NCBI RefSeq assembly: GCF_003260015.1
Contig: NZ_QCXS01000002.1
Location: forward strand, 2,108,001-2,172,000
Direction: 5' to 3'
From: Nakamurella deserti
GTDB lineage: Bacteria; Actinomycetota; Actinomycetes; Mycobacteriales; Nakamurellaceae
DNA: 64,000 bases
In this document: piece by piece, positions 48,648 to 59,346 of the stretch
Position numbering within the stretch: the first letter of the stretch is position 1
Layout: every line of letters begins with the position of its first letter
Program-made: the position numbers and the translations under genes
The notes under the pieces: generated by a model
What the model was told of the DNA's origin: nothing
Seen by the model: the letters and a program-made list of their open reading frames with translations, nothing else
The model's database searches: none

Positions 48648-48841
48648 TCGGAACCACCCACTTCTGAAACTTCCTCGACCTCGATCAGGTGCCGCACGGT
48701 GTGCAGGTAACCGCGGTTCACCGCGTTGTCCGGCACGACCACCGTGTGGTTGATCCTCTTCAGACCGAGCGAGCGGACGGTCTCCCGCTGGTTCGGCTTG
48801 ACTCCGATGATGGAGCGCTTCTGCGTGACCTGGAAAGCCAT
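48644..48841 (-). CDS. rpmD: 50S ribosomal protein L30
   Basis: L30, 65 aa. [20 protein letters not shown] and [15 protein letters not shown] are diagnostic; the last residues [10 protein letters not shown] form an acidic tail. ATG at 48841, 2 bp after the rpsE stop. Longer upstream frame overlaps rpsE and is not real. Confidence 0.95.
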   Translation of the reverse strand: MAFQVTQKRSIIGVKPNQRETVRSLGLKRINHTVVVPDNAVNRGYLHTVRHLIEVEEVSEVGGSE

Positions 48842-48843
48842 GG

Positions 48844-49491
48844 TCAGACCCCCACTCGCGCCGAGAGGGCGTTGGCCTGGGCCAGCAGCATCTTGTGCGG
48901 AGCGACGTCCTCGACCGGGAGACCGCGGCGGGCCGCGACCTCTTCCGGACGGACCAGACCCTTCAGACCCGCGATCGTGGCGTGCACGATGTTGATCGGG
49001 TTGTCCGAGCCCAGCGACTTGCTGAGGATGTCGTGGATCCCCGCGCACTCCAGGACGGCACGCACCGGGCCACCGGCGATGACGCCGGTACCCGGGGAGG
49101 CCGGACGCAGCAGGACGACGCCGGCTGCGGCCTCCCCCTGGATCGGGTGCGGGATGGTGTCGCCGATGCGCGGCACCTTGAACATGCTCTTCTTGGCCTC
49201 TTCGACGCCCTTGGCGATGGCCGCGGGGATCTCCTTGGCCTTGCCGTAGCCGACGCCGACCGAGCCGTTGCCGTCGCCGACGACGACCAGGGCGGTGAAG
49301 CTGAAGCGACGACCACCCTTGACGACCTTGGCGACACGGTTCGTCGCCACGATGCGCTCGAGCAGCGGGTTCTTCTCTACCGGTGCGTCACGGCGGCCGT
49401 CGCGACGGCCTCCGTCACGACGGTCACGACGGTCACCGTCGCGAGCGCCGCCACCGGCGGCGTTGTTGTCGCGCCGTGCGGGTCCGGGCAT
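48844..49491 (-). CDS. rpsE: 30S ribosomal protein S5 with Arg/Asp-rich N-terminus
   Basis: S5, 215 aa. The core starts near [20 protein letters not shown] and includes the RNA-binding loop and [12 protein letters not shown]. The first ~38 residues contain reiterated [16 protein letters not shown], a low-complexity extension. Confidence 0.96.
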   Translation of the reverse strand: MPGPARRDNNAAGGGARDGDRRDRRDGGRRDGRRDAPVEKNPLLERIVATNRVAKVVKGGRRFSFTALVVVGDGNGSVGVGYGKAKEIPAAIAKGVEEAKKSMFKVPRIGDTIPHPIQGEAAAGVVLLRPASPGTGVIAGGPVRAVLECAGIHDILSKSLGSDNPINIVHATIAGLKGLVRPEEVAARRGLPVEDVAPHKMLLAQANALSARVGV

Positions 49492-49533
49492 CAGATGTCC
49501 CTCTCGATCTTCAAAACGTGCGGTGCAGTCATG

Positions 49534-49941
49534 TCAGAACTCCAGTCCGGCGCCGCGGGCGGCGTCGGCCAGAGCGGCGATCCGGCCGTGGTACTTGTCG
49601 CCACCACGGTCGAAGACCACGGTGGTGACGCCGGCGGCCTTGGCGCGGTCGGCGACGAGCTCGCCCACGCGCTTGGCCTTGGCGGTCTTGTCGGCGGTCA
49701 GCCCACGCAGATCGGCTTCCAGGCTCGAGGCCGACGCCAGGGTGTGACCCTGGGCGTCGTCGACGATCTGGGCGACGATGTGGCGCGCGGAGCGGGTGAC
49801 CACGAGACGCGGCCGCGCGGCGTCGCCGACGACCTTCTTGCGCAGACGGAAGTGGCGGGTGGCCCGGGCCGTGGCCCGCTTCTGCGAGATGTTCTTGCCG
49901 GCGCGGACGCCGATCTCGGTGTTGCCTGTCTTGATAGCCAT
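49534..49941 (-). CDS. rplR: 50S ribosomal protein L18
   Basis: 5S rRNA-binding L18, 135 aa. [33 protein letters not shown] and [20 protein letters not shown] are typical. ATG at 49941, 3 bp after rplF. Confidence 0.96.
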   Translation of the reverse strand: MAIKTGNTEIGVRAGKNISQKRATARATRHFRLRKKVVGDAARPRLVVTRSARHIVAQIVDDAQGHTLASASSLEADLRGLTADKTAKAKRVGELVADRAKAAGVTTVVFDRGGDKYHGRIAALADAARGAGLEF

Positions 49942-49944
49942 CGC

Positions 49945-50484
49945 TTACTTACCCGTCTTCCCGACCTTGCGCCGGACGACCTCGCCGGCGTACCGCACAC
50001 CCTTGCCCTTGTACGGGTCGGGACGGCGCAACTTGCGGATGTTCGCGGCGACCTCGCCGACCAGCTGCTTGTCGATGCCCTCGACGCGGAAGCGGGTCGG
50101 GCTCTCGACCACGAACGTGATGCCCTCGGGCGCGGTGACCGGCACCGGGTGCGAGTAACCGAGGGAGAACACGAGGTTGCGACCCTCGGCGGCGACGCGG
50201 TAACCGACGCCGACGATCTCCATCGGCTTGACGTAGCCGGTGGTGACACCGACGACCATGTTGTTGACCAGCGTGCGGGTCAGGCCGTGACGGGCCCGGG
50301 AATCGCGCTCGTCGTCGGGACGGGTGACCGACAGCGTGCCGTCGGACTCCTTCGTCACCGAGATGGGCTCGACCACGACGTGGCTGAGGGCGCCCTTGGG
50401 GCCCTTGACCGCGACGGACGAACCGTTGATGTTGACCTCGACGCCCGCGGGAACGGGGATCGGGAGCCTACCGATACGAGACAT
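49945..50484 (-). CDS. rplF: 50S ribosomal protein L6
   Basis: L6, 179 aa. [19 protein letters not shown] and the C-terminal [19 protein letters not shown] are diagnostic. Confidence 0.97.
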   Translation of the reverse strand: MSRIGRLPIPVPAGVEVNINGSSVAVKGPKGALSHVVVEPISVTKESDGTLSVTRPDDERDSRARHGLTRTLVNNMVVGVTTGYVKPMEIVGVGYRVAAEGRNLVFSLGYSHPVPVTAPEGITFVVESPTRFRVEGIDKQLVGEVAANIRKLRRPDPYKGKGVRYAGEVVRRKVGKTGK

Positions 50485-50495
50485 GAGACCCTCCC

Positions 50496-50894
50496 CTACC
50501 AGACGTAGGCGAGGACTTCCCCGCCTACCTTCTTCTTGTGGGCCTGACGATCGGTCAGCAGACCGTCGGAGGTCGAGATGATGGCGATACCGAGACCGCC
50601 GAGGACCTTGGGGAGCTCGGTCGAGCGCGTGTAGATGCGCAGCCCGGGCTTGGAGACGCGCTTGATGCCGGCGAGCGAGCGCTCACGGCTGGGCCCGTAC
50701 TTGAGGGTGATCTTGAGGGTCTTGCCGACCGTGGCGTCCTCGGTGGTCCAGGAGCCGATGTAGCCCTCCTTGACCAGGATGTCGGCGATGTGCCCCTTCA
50801 GCTTCGAGAAGGGCATCGTCACCTCATCGTGGAACGCCGAGTTGGCGTTGCGGATGCGCGTGAGCATGTCCGCGATGGGATCCGTCATTGACAT
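50496..50894 (-). CDS. rpsH: 30S ribosomal protein S8
   Basis: S8, 132 aa. [35 protein letters not shown] and the C-terminal GGEVLAYVW match the family. ATG at 50894 or the ATG two codons later. The 200-bp gap to rpsN upstream carries no gene. Confidence 0.97.
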   Translation of the reverse strand: MSMTDPIADMLTRIRNANSAFHDEVTMPFSKLKGHIADILVKEGYIGSWTTEDATVGKTLKITLKYGPSRERSLAGIKRVSKPGLRIYTRSTELPKVLGGLGIAIISTSDGLLTDRQAHKKKVGGEVLAYVW

Positions 50895-51094
50895 AGCAGG
50901 TGTACTACCTCTCTCGCCCTGGTTCCCCGCCGGGGATTCCGGGTCGGGCCTGGGGCGAAGTGCGTCCCGGCCGGAGCCGGGACTGCCGATGCATCCGGCG
51001 GGCGGCCGGGTGCGGATGGGTGGTGCGGATGATGCGGAACGGCGTCCAGCCGGACCCGGGACGCCTCGCGGCTACCGGGCCCGGCTGGGACCGA

Positions 51095-51280
51095 CTACCA
51101 GGAGGACTTGGTGATACCGGGCAGTTCGCCGGCGTGCGCCATGTCCCGCAGGCAGATGCGGCACAGACCGAACTTCTTGTACACCGAGTGCGGACGACCG
51201 CACTTGTTGCAGCGGGTGTACCCACGGACCTTGAACTTCGGGGTCTTCTTGGCCTTGTTGATCAGGGACGTCTTGGCCAT
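51095..51280 (-). CDS. rpsN: 30S ribosomal protein S14, type Z (zinc-binding)
   Basis: S14, 61 aa, with four zinc cysteines in CNKC and [24 protein letters not shown] and [11 protein letters not shown] identify the short type Z form, the housekeeping version in actinobacteria. Confidence 0.97.
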   Translation of the reverse strand: MAKTSLINKAKKTPKFKVRGYTRCNKCGRPHSVYKKFGLCRICLRDMAHAGELPGITKSSW

Positions 51281-51282
51281 GG

Positions 51283-51873
51283 TCAGTTCTCCTTGAAGGG
51301 GAAGCCGAGCTGCTTGAGCAGCGCACGGCCTTCGTCGTCGGTCGCGGCCGAGGTCACGACGGTGATGTCCATACCGCGCGGCCGGTCGATCCGGTCGATG
51401 TCGATCTCGTGGAACATCGACTGCTCGTTCAGACCGAACGTGTAGTTGCCGTTCCCGTCGAACTGGGTGGCCGACAGACCGCGGAAGTCACGGATACGCG
51501 GCAGCGCGATGGTCAGCAGCCGGTCCAGGAACTCCCACATCCGGTCGCCGCGCAGGGTGACCTTCGCGCCGATCGGCATGCCCTCACGGAGCTTGAACTG
51601 CGCGATCGACTTGCGGGCCTTGCGGACCAGCGGCTTCTGCCCGGTGATGGCCGAGAGGTCGCGGACGGCACCCTCGATCAGCTTCGAGTCACGCGCGGCC
51701 TCGCCGACGCCCATGTTGACGACGACCTTGACCACACCGGGGATCTGCATGATGTTGGCGTAGCTGAACTGCTCGTTCAGGCCGCTGCGGATCTCGTCGT
51801 TGTAGCGCTGCTTCAGCCGCGGGACCGGACGGGCGAACTCGTTGGTCGGGACACTGTTGATAGCGGTGGTCAT
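51283..51873 (-). CDS. rplE: 50S ribosomal protein L5
   Basis: 5S rRNA-binding L5, 196 aa. [40 protein letters not shown] and the C-terminal [19 protein letters not shown] are typical. The ATG shares a base with the rplX TAA stop. Confidence 0.97.
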   Translation of the reverse strand: MTTAINSVPTNEFARPVPRLKQRYNDEIRSGLNEQFSYANIMQIPGVVKVVVNMGVGEAARDSKLIEGAVRDLSAITGQKPLVRKARKSIAQFKLREGMPIGAKVTLRGDRMWEFLDRLLTIALPRIRDFRGLSATQFDGNGNYTFGLNEQSMFHEIDIDRIDRPRGMDITVVTSAATDDEGRALLKQLGFPFKEN

Positions 51874-52199
51874 TACAGCTCCTTCCCGGTCTTGCGCGAG
51901 AAGCGGATGCGACGGGACTCGTCGCCCTCCGTGCCCCGCTTGCCGACGCGCGTCGGCTTGCCGTCGTTGTCCACGACCATCACGTTGGAGATGTGGATCG
52001 CGGCTTCCTGGGTGACGATGCCGCCGGACTTCGCGCCACGCTCGGTGCTGGACACCTTGGTGTGCTTCTTGATCCGGTTGACGCCCTCGACGAGGACGCG
52101 CTGGGTGTCCGGGTAGGCCTGGATGACCTTGCCCTTGGCGCCCTTGTCCTTACCTGCGATCACCAGAACGGTGTCGCCCTTCTTCACCTTCATGGCCAT
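51873..52199 (-). CDS. rplX: 50S ribosomal protein L24
   Basis: KOW-domain L24, 108 aa. [20 protein letters not shown] is the KOW motif and [11 protein letters not shown] the following strand. ATG at 52199 with GGAGG 10 nt upstream; ATG 52193 is an alternative. Confidence 0.96.
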   Translation of the reverse strand: MAMKVKKGDTVLVIAGKDKGAKGKVIQAYPDTQRVLVEGVNRIKKHTKVSSTERGAKSGGIVTQEAAIHISNVMVVDNDGKPTRVGKRGTEGDESRRIRFSRKTGKEL

Positions 52200-52201
52200 G
52201 T

Positions 52202-52570
52202 TCAGAGCACCTCCGGTGCCAGCGAGATGATCTTCATGTAGCGCTTGTCGCGCAGTTCCCGGCCGACCGGCCCGAAGATGCGGGTACCACGGGGATCGCC
52301 GTCGGCCTTGATCAGCACAGCGGCGTTCTCGTCGAACTTGATGTAGGAGCCGTCCTGACGACGCTTCTCCTTGACGGTGCGGACGATGACGGCCTTGACC
52401 ACATCGCCCTTCTTCACTCCGGCGCCGGGGATGGCGTCCTTCACGGTGGCGACGATGATGTCGCCGATGCCGGCGTAACGCCGCCCCGAGCCGCCGAGCA
52501 CGCGGATGCACAGAATCTCCTTGGCGCCGGTGTTGTCAGCCACCCGGAGCCTGGACTCTTGCTGAATCAC
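52202..52570 (-). CDS. rplN: 50S ribosomal protein L14
   Basis: L14, 122 aa. [20 protein letters not shown] and [17 protein letters not shown] are diagnostic. The start is GTG at 52570. First gene of the spc operon here, since the opposite-strand msrA separates it from rpsQ; it therefore needs its own promoter. Confidence 0.97.
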   Translation of the reverse strand: MIQQESRLRVADNTGAKEILCIRVLGGSGRRYAGIGDIIVATVKDAIPGAGVKKGDVVKAVIVRTVKEKRRQDGSYIKFDENAAVLIKADGDPRGTRIFGPVGRELRDKRYMKIISLAPEVL

Positions 52571-52592
52571 AGCAGCCCAACCTTCTCGTCTC

Positions 52593-52612
52593 TCCCGCGG
52601 CGTGCCGCGGGA
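52593..52612 (-). promoter_or_regulatory. Hairpin just upstream of rplN
   Basis: TCCCGCGG (52593-52600) and CCGCGGGA (52605-52612) form an 8-bp stem with a 4-nt loop, 22 nt before the rplN start, so it could affect ribosome access. Confidence 0.5.
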
Positions 52613-52690
52613 ACGTACGCACTGGTCTCGCCCTGAACCGCGGATCCGCCCTCGCGGTGCTCACCCTCGGGTGACCGGCCGCATGACACA

Positions 52691-52740
52691 CGAAAAGACA
52701 AGAGGAAGTTCGAGCAGACGCTCGACTTTTCGCTCTTGTC
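52691..52740 (-). promoter_or_regulatory. Structured rplN leader element with competing stems
   Basis: Read on the minus strand, this AT-rich 50-nt segment has a central hairpin TCGAGC-GTCT-GCTCGA. It can be enclosed by either GACAAGAG with CTCTTGTC (52740-52733 with 52704-52697) or CGAAAAG with CTTTTCG (52732-52726 with 52697-52691). The two outer stems are in crossed order, so they exclude each other or form a pseudoknot. It lies 120-170 nt upstream of rplN. Confidence 0.5.
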
Positions 52741-52879
52741 CGTCGGCGTGACGCCGAACCACCCCGGACGGACCGGTGTGGTCAGAAGGCACAGATTCGG
52801 GAACTGACGACGTCCTGGCAGAATTTCCGACCCTGCCAGGCCAGAGGCAGGATGCTCGCGCACCCACACCCAAGGGTCC

Positions 52880-52908
52880 AGAGTACCGACGACACACCGG
52901 TTCACCAA
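52880..52908 (-). promoter_or_regulatory. Candidate spc operon promoter
   Basis: TTGGTG (52908-52903) and TACTCT (52885-52880) on the minus strand are separated by 17 bp. It would drive rplN with a leader of about 300 nt. Needed because msrA interrupts read-through from the S10 operon. Confidence 0.4.
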
Positions 52909-53032
52909 ATCTGCGCAGGTGGGAGTGCTCACCGCCCGCCGCGGCGACCGTCCCCGTCCCGGAATCTTCTCCGCCACCCGGTCGTTGACCACAGAGCCGG
53001 GTCGTTCCGGCCGCGACGATGGAGGAGAGACG

Positions 53033-53545
53033 ATGACGACGCAGCGCGCGGTACTCGCCGGTGGGTGCTTCTGGGGCATGCAGGACCTGATCCGCAAGCA
53101 GCCGGGAGTGGTGTCCACCCGGGTCGGCTACACCGGTGGTCACACGCCGAACGCGACCTACCGCAACCACGGCAACCACGCCGAGGCGATCGAGATCGAG
53201 TACGACCCGGCGGTGACGACGTACCGGGATCTGCTGGAGTTCTTCTTCCAGATCCACGACCCGTCCACCCGCAACCGACAGGGCAACGACGTGGGCGCCA
53301 GCTACCGCTCCGCGATCTTCTACCTCGACGACGAGCAGCTGGCGACGGCGAAGGACACCATCGCCGACGTGGACGCATCCGGTCTGTGGCCGGGCAAGGT
53401 CGTGACCGAGGTGGTGCCGGCCGAGGAGTTCTGGGAGGCCGAGCCCGAGCACCAGGACTACCTCGAGCGGATGCCGTGGGGCTACACCTGCCACTTCCCC
53501 CGGCCGAACTGGAAGCTCCCGCGACGGGCCACCGTCAGCAGCTGA
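53033..53545 (+). CDS. msrA: Peptide-methionine (S)-S-oxide reductase MsrA
   Basis: Repairs oxidised methionine; 170 aa. The catalytic Cys lies in [34 protein letters not shown] and the FFQIHDP block complete the family signature. The ATG at 53033 follows GGAGGAGAG. It is on the plus strand, within the otherwise continuous minus-strand S10-spc cluster, and is bounded by its own hairpin terminator. Confidence 0.96.
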   Translation: MTTQRAVLAGGCFWGMQDLIRKQPGVVSTRVGYTGGHTPNATYRNHGNHAEAIEIEYDPAVTTYRDLLEFFFQIHDPSTRNRQGNDVGASYRSAIFYLDDEQLATAKDTIADVDASGLWPGKVVTEVVPAEEFWEAEPEHQDYLERMPWGYTCHFPRPNWKLPRRATVSS

Positions 53546-53556
53546 CCCACCGCGAC

Positions 53557-53590
53557 GAGCCCCGCTCCGGAACCTCTCGGGGCGGGGCTC
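53557..53590 (+). terminator. Hairpin terminator after msrA
   Basis: GAGCCCCGC (53557-53565) pairs with GCGGGGCTC (53582-53590), then TTCC, 12 bp past the msrA stop. Confidence 0.75.
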
Positions 53591-53788
53591 TTCCGTCTCC
53601 GGTCCGCGGTCGGCGACCGATGCGCCCGCACCTCGCTCCCCCACCACGGGACCGATACGGTCACCGTGACGAAACCACGCCGGCCCCCCACACCCCCCTC
53701 TGACCCGGCGCGGAGCGCCACACCCCTGCGAGGACGAGCCGGAGGCGGTGACACCGTCGCCTGCCGACGCACCCACCCGCGGACAGCA

Positions 53789-53824
53789 GAAAGCCCCGCC
53801 CGGACGAACCGGAGCGGGGCTTTC
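53789..53824 (-). terminator. Hairpin terminator after rpsQ (possibly bidirectional)
   Basis: GAAAGCCCCGC (53789-53799) pairs with GCGGGGCTTTC (53814-53824). Being symmetrical with A/T ends on both sides, it can stop the S10 operon and also msrA read-through. Confidence 0.8.
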
Positions 53825-53837
53825 CCGTGATGCAGAC

Positions 53838-54137
53838 CTACTTGGCCTTCTCGAGCACCTCGACGAGGCGCCAGCGCTTGGTCGCCGACAGCGGCCGGGT
53901 CTCCATCAGCAGCACGCGGTCGCCGATACCGGCGATGCCGTTCTCGTCGTGCGCCTTGACCTTGGAGGTCCGGCGGATGACCTTGGAGTACCGCGGGTGC
54001 TTGACCCGGTCCTCCAGCGCCACCACGATCGTCTTGTCCATCTTGTCCGAGACGACGAGGCCCTCGCGGACCTTGCGGTCGTTGCGCTTCACGGCCGCCT
54101 CAGCAGTCTCGGCTGCCACTTCCTGCGACTCGCTCAT
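53838..54137 (-). CDS. rpsQ: 30S ribosomal protein S17
   Basis: S17, 99 aa. [20 protein letters not shown] and [19 protein letters not shown] are diagnostic; the first ~18 residues are an acidic extension. ATG 54137 overlaps the rpmC stop. Last gene of the S10 operon. Confidence 0.96.
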   Translation of the reverse strand: MSESQEVAAETAEAAVKRNDRKVREGLVVSDKMDKTIVVALEDRVKHPRYSKVIRRTSKVKAHDENGIAGIGDRVLLMETRPLSATKRWRLVEVLEKAK

Positions 54138-54364
54138 GCGGTCACGCCCTTTCCGTCCGGCCCGACCGACAGGCCGAGTTCACGTTCGCGCATCACGGTG
54201 TAGATCCGCGCGATGTCGTGCTTCACCGTGCGCAACCGGCGGTTGTTGTCCATCTGGCCGGTGGCCATCTGGAACCGCAGGTTGAACAGCTCTTCCTTGG
54301 ACTCGCGGAGCTTGATCAACAGCTCGTCCGCGTTCAGTTCACGCATCTCATTGGCTCCGGCCAT
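54134..54364 (-). CDS. rpmC: 50S ribosomal protein L29
   Basis: L29, 76 aa. [20 protein letters not shown] and [19 protein letters not shown] form the two-helix hairpin of the family. Overlaps both neighbours by a few bases. Confidence 0.96.
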   Translation of the reverse strand: MAGANEMRELNADELLIKLRESKEELFNLRFQMATGQMDNNRRLRTVKHDIARIYTVMRERELGLSVGPDGKGVTA

Positions 54365-54783
54365 CAGGATTCACCGCCCTCACGCGTCACGATTCGGCAC
54401 TTCATCGGCAGCTTGTGGATCGCGCGGCGCAGAGCCTCGCGGGCCACCTCGTCATTCGGGTAACTCATCTCGAACAGCACGCGGCCGGGCTTGATGTTGG
54501 CCACCCACCACTCGGGCGAACCCTTACCGGAGCCCATGCGGACCTCGGCGGGCTTCTTGGTCAGCGGGCGGTCCGGGAAGATGTTGATCCAGACCTTGCC
54601 GCCACGCTTGATGTGCCGGTTGATGGCGATACGAGCGGACTCGATCTGCCGGTTGGTCACGTAGGCCGGCTCCAGAGCCTGGATGCCGTAGCTGCCGAAC
54701 GTGACCGCGGTGCCACCGGTGGCCATGCCCGTCCGGTGCGGACGGTGCTGCTTGCGGTGCTTGACCTTGCGGGGGATCAGCAT
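54364..54783 (-). CDS. rplP: 50S ribosomal protein L16
   Basis: L16, 139 aa. [19 protein letters not shown] and [20 protein letters not shown] are diagnostic. Located near the peptidyl-transferase and tRNA sites. Confidence 0.97.
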   Translation of the reverse strand: MLIPRKVKHRKQHRPHRTGMATGGTAVTFGSYGIQALEPAYVTNRQIESARIAINRHIKRGGKVWINIFPDRPLTKKPAEVRMGSGKGSPEWWVANIKPGRVLFEMSYPNDEVAREALRRAIHKLPMKCRIVTREGGES

Positions 54784-54786
54784 GGC

Positions 54787-55638
54787 TCAGGCCTCCGTCT
54801 CTGCGGGAACGGGCGTGGCCGCAGCCGCGACACTGCCGGCCTCGGGTGTGCCCTCGGCGGCGGCGCGACCGGCGTCGGTCGACGTCGGCGTGGTGCCCGA
54901 GGCACCCGAACGACGGCCACGCGGACGCTCGGCACGGTCGCCGCCACGGGCCGGACCACCGGCGGCGCGGGACGCGGCCGCAGCGGCCTCGGCCTTCTGC
55001 TCGCCGAGGGTGCCCAGCAGGTCACCCTTGTAGATCCAGACCTTGACGCCGATGCGGCCGAACGTGGTCTTGGCCTCGAAGAAGCCGTAGTCGATGTTCG
55101 CGCGGAGCGTGTGCAGCGGCACCCGACCTTCGCGGTAGAACTCCGAGCGGGACATCTCGGCCCCACCCAGACGGCCGGAGCACTTGACCCGGATGCCCTT
55201 GACGGCGCCCGAGCGCAGCGCGCTCTGCATGGACTTGCGCATCGCGCGACGGAAGCTGACGCGGTTAGACAGCTGCTCCGCGACGCCCTGGGCGACCAGC
55301 TGCGCATCCGACTCGGGGTTGCGGACCTCGAGGATGTTCAGCTGCACCTGCTTGCCGGTCAACTTCTCCAGCTGGGTGCGGATGCGGTCGGCCTCGGCGC
55401 CACGGCGGCCGATGACGATGCCGGGGCGGGCCGTGTGGATGTCCACCCGGACCCGGTCACGGGTGCGCTCGATCTCGACCTTGGAGATGCCGGCGCGGTC
55501 CATGCCCTTGGCCATCAGCTTGCGGATGGCGACGTCCTCGGCCACGTACTCGGCGTAGGCCTTGTCGGCGTACCAGCGCGAGCTCCAGTCGGTGGTGATA
55601 CCGAGTCGGAAACCGTGCGGGTTGATCTTCTGACCCAC
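54787..55638 (-). CDS. rpsC: 30S ribosomal protein S3
   Basis: S3, 283 aa. [18 protein letters not shown], the KH motif [13 protein letters not shown], and [18 protein letters not shown] are typical. The last ~65 residues are Ala/Arg/Gly/Thr/Pro-rich low complexity, longer than E. coli S3 (233 aa). GTG start overlapping the rplV stop. Confidence 0.96.
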   Translation of the reverse strand: MGQKINPHGFRLGITTDWSSRWYADKAYAEYVAEDVAIRKLMAKGMDRAGISKVEIERTRDRVRVDIHTARPGIVIGRRGAEADRIRTQLEKLTGKQVQLNILEVRNPESDAQLVAQGVAEQLSNRVSFRRAMRKSMQSALRSGAVKGIRVKCSGRLGGAEMSRSEFYREGRVPLHTLRANIDYGFFEAKTTFGRIGVKVWIYKGDLLGTLGEQKAEAAAAASRAAGGPARGGDRAERPRGRRSGASGTTPTSTDAGRAAAEGTPEAGSVAAAATPVPAETEA

Positions 55639-56093
55639 TAGGAGGTCCTGCCCTTCTGGTTCTGCGCGGTGCCCTGGGCCCTGCGGGCCCGGTTGGACCC
55701 GCCGGTGTCCGCACCGGACACCGAGACGACTTCGATGGTGATGTGGCTGGAGCGCTTGCGGATCCGGAACGCGCGACCCTGGGCCCGCGGCTGGAAACGC
55801 TTGGCGGTCGGACCCTCGTCCACCGTCGCGGTCGCGATGACCAACGTGCTCCGGTCGAGACCGGCGTTGTTCTCGGCGTTGGCGGCGGCAGAGGCGATGA
55901 CCTTCGACACCGGCTCGGCGGCGGCCTGCGGGGCGAACTTCAGGATCGTCAGTGCGTCCTCGACCGAGCGGCCGCGGACGAGGTCGACAACGCGCCTGAC
56001 CTTCATCGGCGTCATGCGCACGTACCGCGCCTGCGCCCGGGCACCCTGGAGCGGTGCTCCCTGGGTGGCCCTTGTATCTGGGCGAGCATTCAT
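55638..56093 (-). CDS. rplV: 50S ribosomal protein L22
   Basis: L22, 151 aa, lining the exit tunnel. [20 protein letters not shown] and [20 protein letters not shown] identify it. The C-terminal ~20 residues are a Gly/Arg/Gln extension. Confidence 0.96.
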   Translation of the reverse strand: MNARPDTRATQGAPLQGARAQARYVRMTPMKVRRVVDLVRGRSVEDALTILKFAPQAAAEPVSKVIASAAANAENNAGLDRSTLVIATATVDEGPTAKRFQPRAQGRAFRIRKRSSHITIEVVSVSGADTGGSNRARRAQGTAQNQKGRTS

Positions 56094-56141
56094 TGGCTAA
56101 TTCCTCGAATGATTTGTATTTCGGAAACGGATACGTGCGAA

Positions 56142-56423
56142 CTAGCCGCGACGGGCGCGACGGTCTTCCTTGACGTGGCCCTTGAAGGTCCGCGTCGGGG
56201 CGAATTCGCCCAGCTTGTGACCGACCATCGACTCAGTGACGAACACCGGGACGTGCTTGCGGCCGTCGTGCACCGCGATCGTGTGTCCCAGCATGTCCGG
56301 GATGATCGTGGAGCGGCGTGACCAGGTCTTGATCACGGCCTTGGAGTTCTTGTCGTTGGCGACGTCCACCTTCTTGAGCAGGTGGTCGTCGACGAACGGG
56401 CCCTTCTTGAGGCTGCGTGGCAT
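56142..56423 (-). CDS. rpsS: 30S ribosomal protein S19
   Basis: S19, 93 aa. [20 protein letters not shown] and [20 protein letters not shown] match throughout. Confidence 0.97.
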   Translation of the reverse strand: MPRSLKKGPFVDDHLLKKVDVANDKNSKAVIKTWSRRSTIIPDMLGHTIAVHDGRKHVPVFVTESMVGHKLGEFAPTRTFKGHVKEDRRARRG

Positions 56424-56447
56424 CGTGGTTTTCCTCCTACTCGGGTG

Positions 56448-57287
56448 TTAGCGCTTCTTACCGGACTTGCGCCGGCGGCGGACGATGAGGGCATCGCTGG
56501 CCTTGTTCGGCCGACGGGTGCGGCCTTCGGGCTTACCGGCCGGGTTGACCGGGTGGCGGCCACCGGAGGTCTTGCCCTCACCACCACCGTGCGGGTGGTC
56601 GACCGGGTTCATGGCGACACCACGGACGGAGGGGCGCTTGCCCTTCCAGCGCATACGGCCGGCCTTGCCCCAGTTGATGTTGCTCTGCTCGGCGTTGCCG
56701 ACCTCGCCGATGGTGGCGCGGCAGCGGATGTCGACGTTGCGGACCTCACCCGACGGCAACCGGAGCTGCGCGTAGGGGCCGTCCTTGGCGACGAGCTGCA
56801 CCTTCGACCCGGCGGAGCGGGCCATCTTGGCGCCGCCACCGGGGCGGAGCTCGATCGCGTGGATCACGGTGCCGACCGGGATGTTGCGCAGCGGGAGGTT
56901 GTTGCCGGGCTTGATGTCGGCCCCGGCCCCGGTCTCGACCTGCGCGCCCTGGACCAGCTTCTCCGGGGCGATGATGTAGCGCTTCTCGCCGTCCGCGAAG
57001 TGCAGCAGCGCGATGCGCGCGGTGCGGTTCGGGTCGTACTCGATGTGAGCGACCTTGGCCGGCACGCCGTCCTTGTCCGCGCGACGGAAGTCGATCAGAC
57101 GGTAGGCGCGCTTGTGACCGCCACCCTGGTGCCGGGCGGTGACCCGACCGTGGACGTTGCGGCCGCCCTTGCTGTGCAGCGGCGCGATGAGGGACTTCTC
57201 GGGGGTCGTGCGGGTGATCTCGGAGAAATCCGCCACCGAGGAACCGCGACGACCCGGAGTCGTCGGCTTGTACTTACGAATGCCCAT
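56448..57287 (-). CDS. rplB: 50S ribosomal protein L2
   Basis: L2, 279 aa, needed for peptidyl-transferase activity. [20 protein letters not shown] and the C-terminal [20 protein letters not shown] with its conserved His are diagnostic. Confidence 0.98.
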   Translation of the reverse strand: MGIRKYKPTTPGRRGSSVADFSEITRTTPEKSLIAPLHSKGGRNVHGRVTARHQGGGHKRAYRLIDFRRADKDGVPAKVAHIEYDPNRTARIALLHFADGEKRYIIAPEKLVQGAQVETGAGADIKPGNNLPLRNIPVGTVIHAIELRPGGGAKMARSAGSKVQLVAKDGPYAQLRLPSGEVRNVDIRCRATIGEVGNAEQSNINWGKAGRMRWKGKRPSVRGVAMNPVDHPHGGGEGKTSGGRHPVNPAGKPEGRTRRPNKASDALIVRRRRKSGKKR

Positions 57288-57312
57288 GTTGGTCTGTCTT
57301 CCCTATCCCGGC

Positions 57313-57609
57313 TCAGGCGCCCGTGAAGATCTCGATCGGCTTGCTGTCCGGGGACAGCGAGACGATCGCGCGCTTGGTCGACTTGCGGCTGCCGAAGCCG
57401 GCGCGGGTGCGCTTGCGCTTGCCCGTACGGTTCAGCGTGTTCACCGAGACGACCCGGACGGAGAAGATCTGCTCGATGGCGATCTTGATCTGCGTCTTGT
57501 TGGCGTCGGGGTGGACCTCGAAGGTGTACCGGCCGGACTCGAGAAGGCTGTAGCTCTTCTCCGAGACGACCGGCTTGAGGATGATGTCGCGAGGATCGGT
57601 GACGCTCAC
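57313..57609 (-). CDS. rplW: 50S ribosomal protein L23
   Basis: L23, 98 aa, docking site for trigger factor and SRP at the tunnel exit. [19 protein letters not shown] and [20 protein letters not shown] are typical. GTG 57609 overlaps the rplD stop (GTGA). Confidence 0.97.
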   Translation of the reverse strand: MSVTDPRDIILKPVVSEKSYSLLESGRYTFEVHPDANKTQIKIAIEQIFSVRVVSVNTLNRTGKRKRTRAGFGSRKSTKRAIVSLSPDSKPIEIFTGA

Positions 57610-58334
57610 TTCTCCTCCTCCTTCTCTGCGGCGGGGGCCTTGGCCAGGCTGACCTCGGCGTCGTCGGCGGCGGTGAGCTCGGTGAGCTCGGCGGCGGTGA
57701 CGACGGAGACCTGCTGGAACGCGAGGAACTCGTCGAGCGCGGACTTGGTGAAGACCACGTCGTCGGAGAGCAGCACGTCGTAGGTGTTGAGCTGGTCGGC
57801 GAAGAGCAGGTGCGTCTCCGGCAGGTTGCGCAGGCTCAGCCAGCCGGCCTCGTCGGTGCGCGACAGCACGATCAGCACGTTCTTGGACGTGGCCACCGCA
57901 GCGAGAGCGGCCCGGGCCGTCTTGGTGGACGGCGTGGTGCCCTCGACCAGCGACGACAGCACGTGCACGTTCCCGCCACGGGCCCGGTCGGAGAGGGCGC
58001 CGCGCAGCGCGGCGGCCTTCATCTTCTTCGGGACCTTCTGCGTGTAGTCACGCGGCTGCGGGCCGTGCGAGATGCCACCGCCGACGAACTGCGGCGAGCG
58101 GGTCGAGCCCTGGCGGGCGCGGCCGGTGCCCTTCTGGCGGTACGGCTTCTTGCCGCCACCGGAGACCTCGGCGCGCGTCTTCGTGGAGTGCGTGCCCTGG
58201 CGACCGGCGTTGAGCTGGGCCGTGACGACCTGGTGCATCAGCGGGATGCTGGCCTGGACGTCGAAGATGGTGTCCGGCAGCTCGACGGTGCCGGTGGCCT
58301 CGCCGGCCGGCGAGGTGATGGAGACGGTGGTCAT
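57606..58334 (-). CDS. rplD: 50S ribosomal protein L4
   Basis: L4, 242 aa. [20 protein letters not shown] is the tunnel-lining loop. ATG 58334 shares a base with the rplC stop. The C-terminus ends acidic and Lys-rich ([10 protein letters not shown]). In E. coli L4 represses the S10 operon; whether it does so here cannot be read from the leader. Confidence 0.97.
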   Translation of the reverse strand: MTTVSITSPAGEATGTVELPDTIFDVQASIPLMHQVVTAQLNAGRQGTHSTKTRAEVSGGGKKPYRQKGTGRARQGSTRSPQFVGGGISHGPQPRDYTQKVPKKMKAAALRGALSDRARGGNVHVLSSLVEGTTPSTKTARAALAAVATSKNVLIVLSRTDEAGWLSLRNLPETHLLFADQLNTYDVLLSDDVVFTKSALDEFLAFQQVSVVTAAELTELTAADDAEVSLAKAPAAEKEEEK

Positions 58335-58990
58335 CAGGCGCCCTTTCCAGCCTTGACAGCGGAACGGACCAGCAGCAGCCCGCCCTTGGGGCCGGGGACG
58401 GCACCCTTGATGAGCAGCAGGTTCTTGTCGGCGTCGACAGCGTGCACGGTGAGGTTCTGCGTCGTCACCTTGCTGTTGCCGTGGCGACCGGCCATCCGCA
58501 TGCCCTTGAACACGCGACCGGGGGTCGAGCAACCGCCGATGGAGCCGGGCGAGCGGTGCTTGCGGTGCACACCGTGACCGGCGCCGAGGCCCTTGAAGCC
58601 GTGACGCTTCATGACACCCGCGGTGCCCTTGCCCTTGCTGGTGCCGGTGACGTCGACGGACACGCCCGCCTGGAACACCTCGGCCGCGGTGAGCTCCTGG
58701 CCCACCTCGTAGCCCGAGACGTCCTCGGTGCGCAGCTCGACGACGTGGCGACGCGGGGTCACACCGGCCTTGCTGAAGTGCCCGGTCTCGGGCTTGTTGA
58801 CCTTGCGCGGGTCGATGGCGCCGAAGGCGAGCTGGACCGCGCTGTAGCCGTCCTTCTCCACCGTGCGCACCGCGGTGACGAGCACCGGGCCGGCGGCGAC
58901 GACGGAGACCGGGACGACCCGGTTGTTCGCGTCGAAGACCTGGGTCATCCCGAGCTTGTGGCCCAGGATCCCCTTGATCGAGTCAGTCAT
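58334..58990 (-). CDS. rplC: 50S ribosomal protein L3
   Basis: L3, 218 aa. [20 protein letters not shown] and [20 protein letters not shown], with the RSPGSIG loop, are diagnostic. Confidence 0.97.
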   Translation of the reverse strand: MTDSIKGILGHKLGMTQVFDANNRVVPVSVVAAGPVLVTAVRTVEKDGYSAVQLAFGAIDPRKVNKPETGHFSKAGVTPRRHVVELRTEDVSGYEVGQELTAAEVFQAGVSVDVTGTSKGKGTAGVMKRHGFKGLGAGHGVHRKHRSPGSIGGCSTPGRVFKGMRMAGRHGNSKVTTQNLTVHAVDADKNLLLIKGAVPGPKGGLLLVRSAVKAGKGA

Positions 58991-59040
58991 TGGTTGAAAC
59001 CTTTTCTCCTCGAGAGCACCCGAGGGGTCCGTGAGAATCC

Positions 59041-59346
59041 CTACTGGATGTTGACGTCGACCGACGCCGGCAGATCGATGCGCATCAGGGCGTCAACGGT
59101 CTTCGGGGTCGGATCGAGGATGTCAATCAGACGCTTGTGCGTACGCATCTCGAAGTGCTCGCGCGAGTCCTTGTACTTGTGCGGCGAGCGGATGACGCAG
59201 TACACGTTCTTCTCCGTCGGCAACGGCACCGGACCGACGACACGAGCACCCGTACGGGTCACTGTCTCGACGATCTTGCGCGCGGACGCGTCGATCGCCT
59301 CGTGGTCATAGGCCTTGAGCCTGATGCGGATCTTCTGTCCCGCCAC
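59041..59346 (-). CDS. rpsJ: 30S ribosomal protein S10
   Basis: S10, 101 aa. The GTG at 59346 gives [19 protein letters not shown], in register with mycobacterial S10, and GAAGGA lies about 9 nt upstream; an ATG six codons earlier is less likely. [20 protein letters not shown] and the C-terminal [13 protein letters not shown] are diagnostic. First gene of the S10 operon. Confidence 0.97.
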   Translation of the reverse strand: MAGQKIRIRLKAYDHEAIDASARKIVETVTRTGARVVGPVPLPTEKNVYCVIRSPHKYKDSREHFEMRTHKRLIDILDPTPKTVDALMRIDLPASVDVNIQ

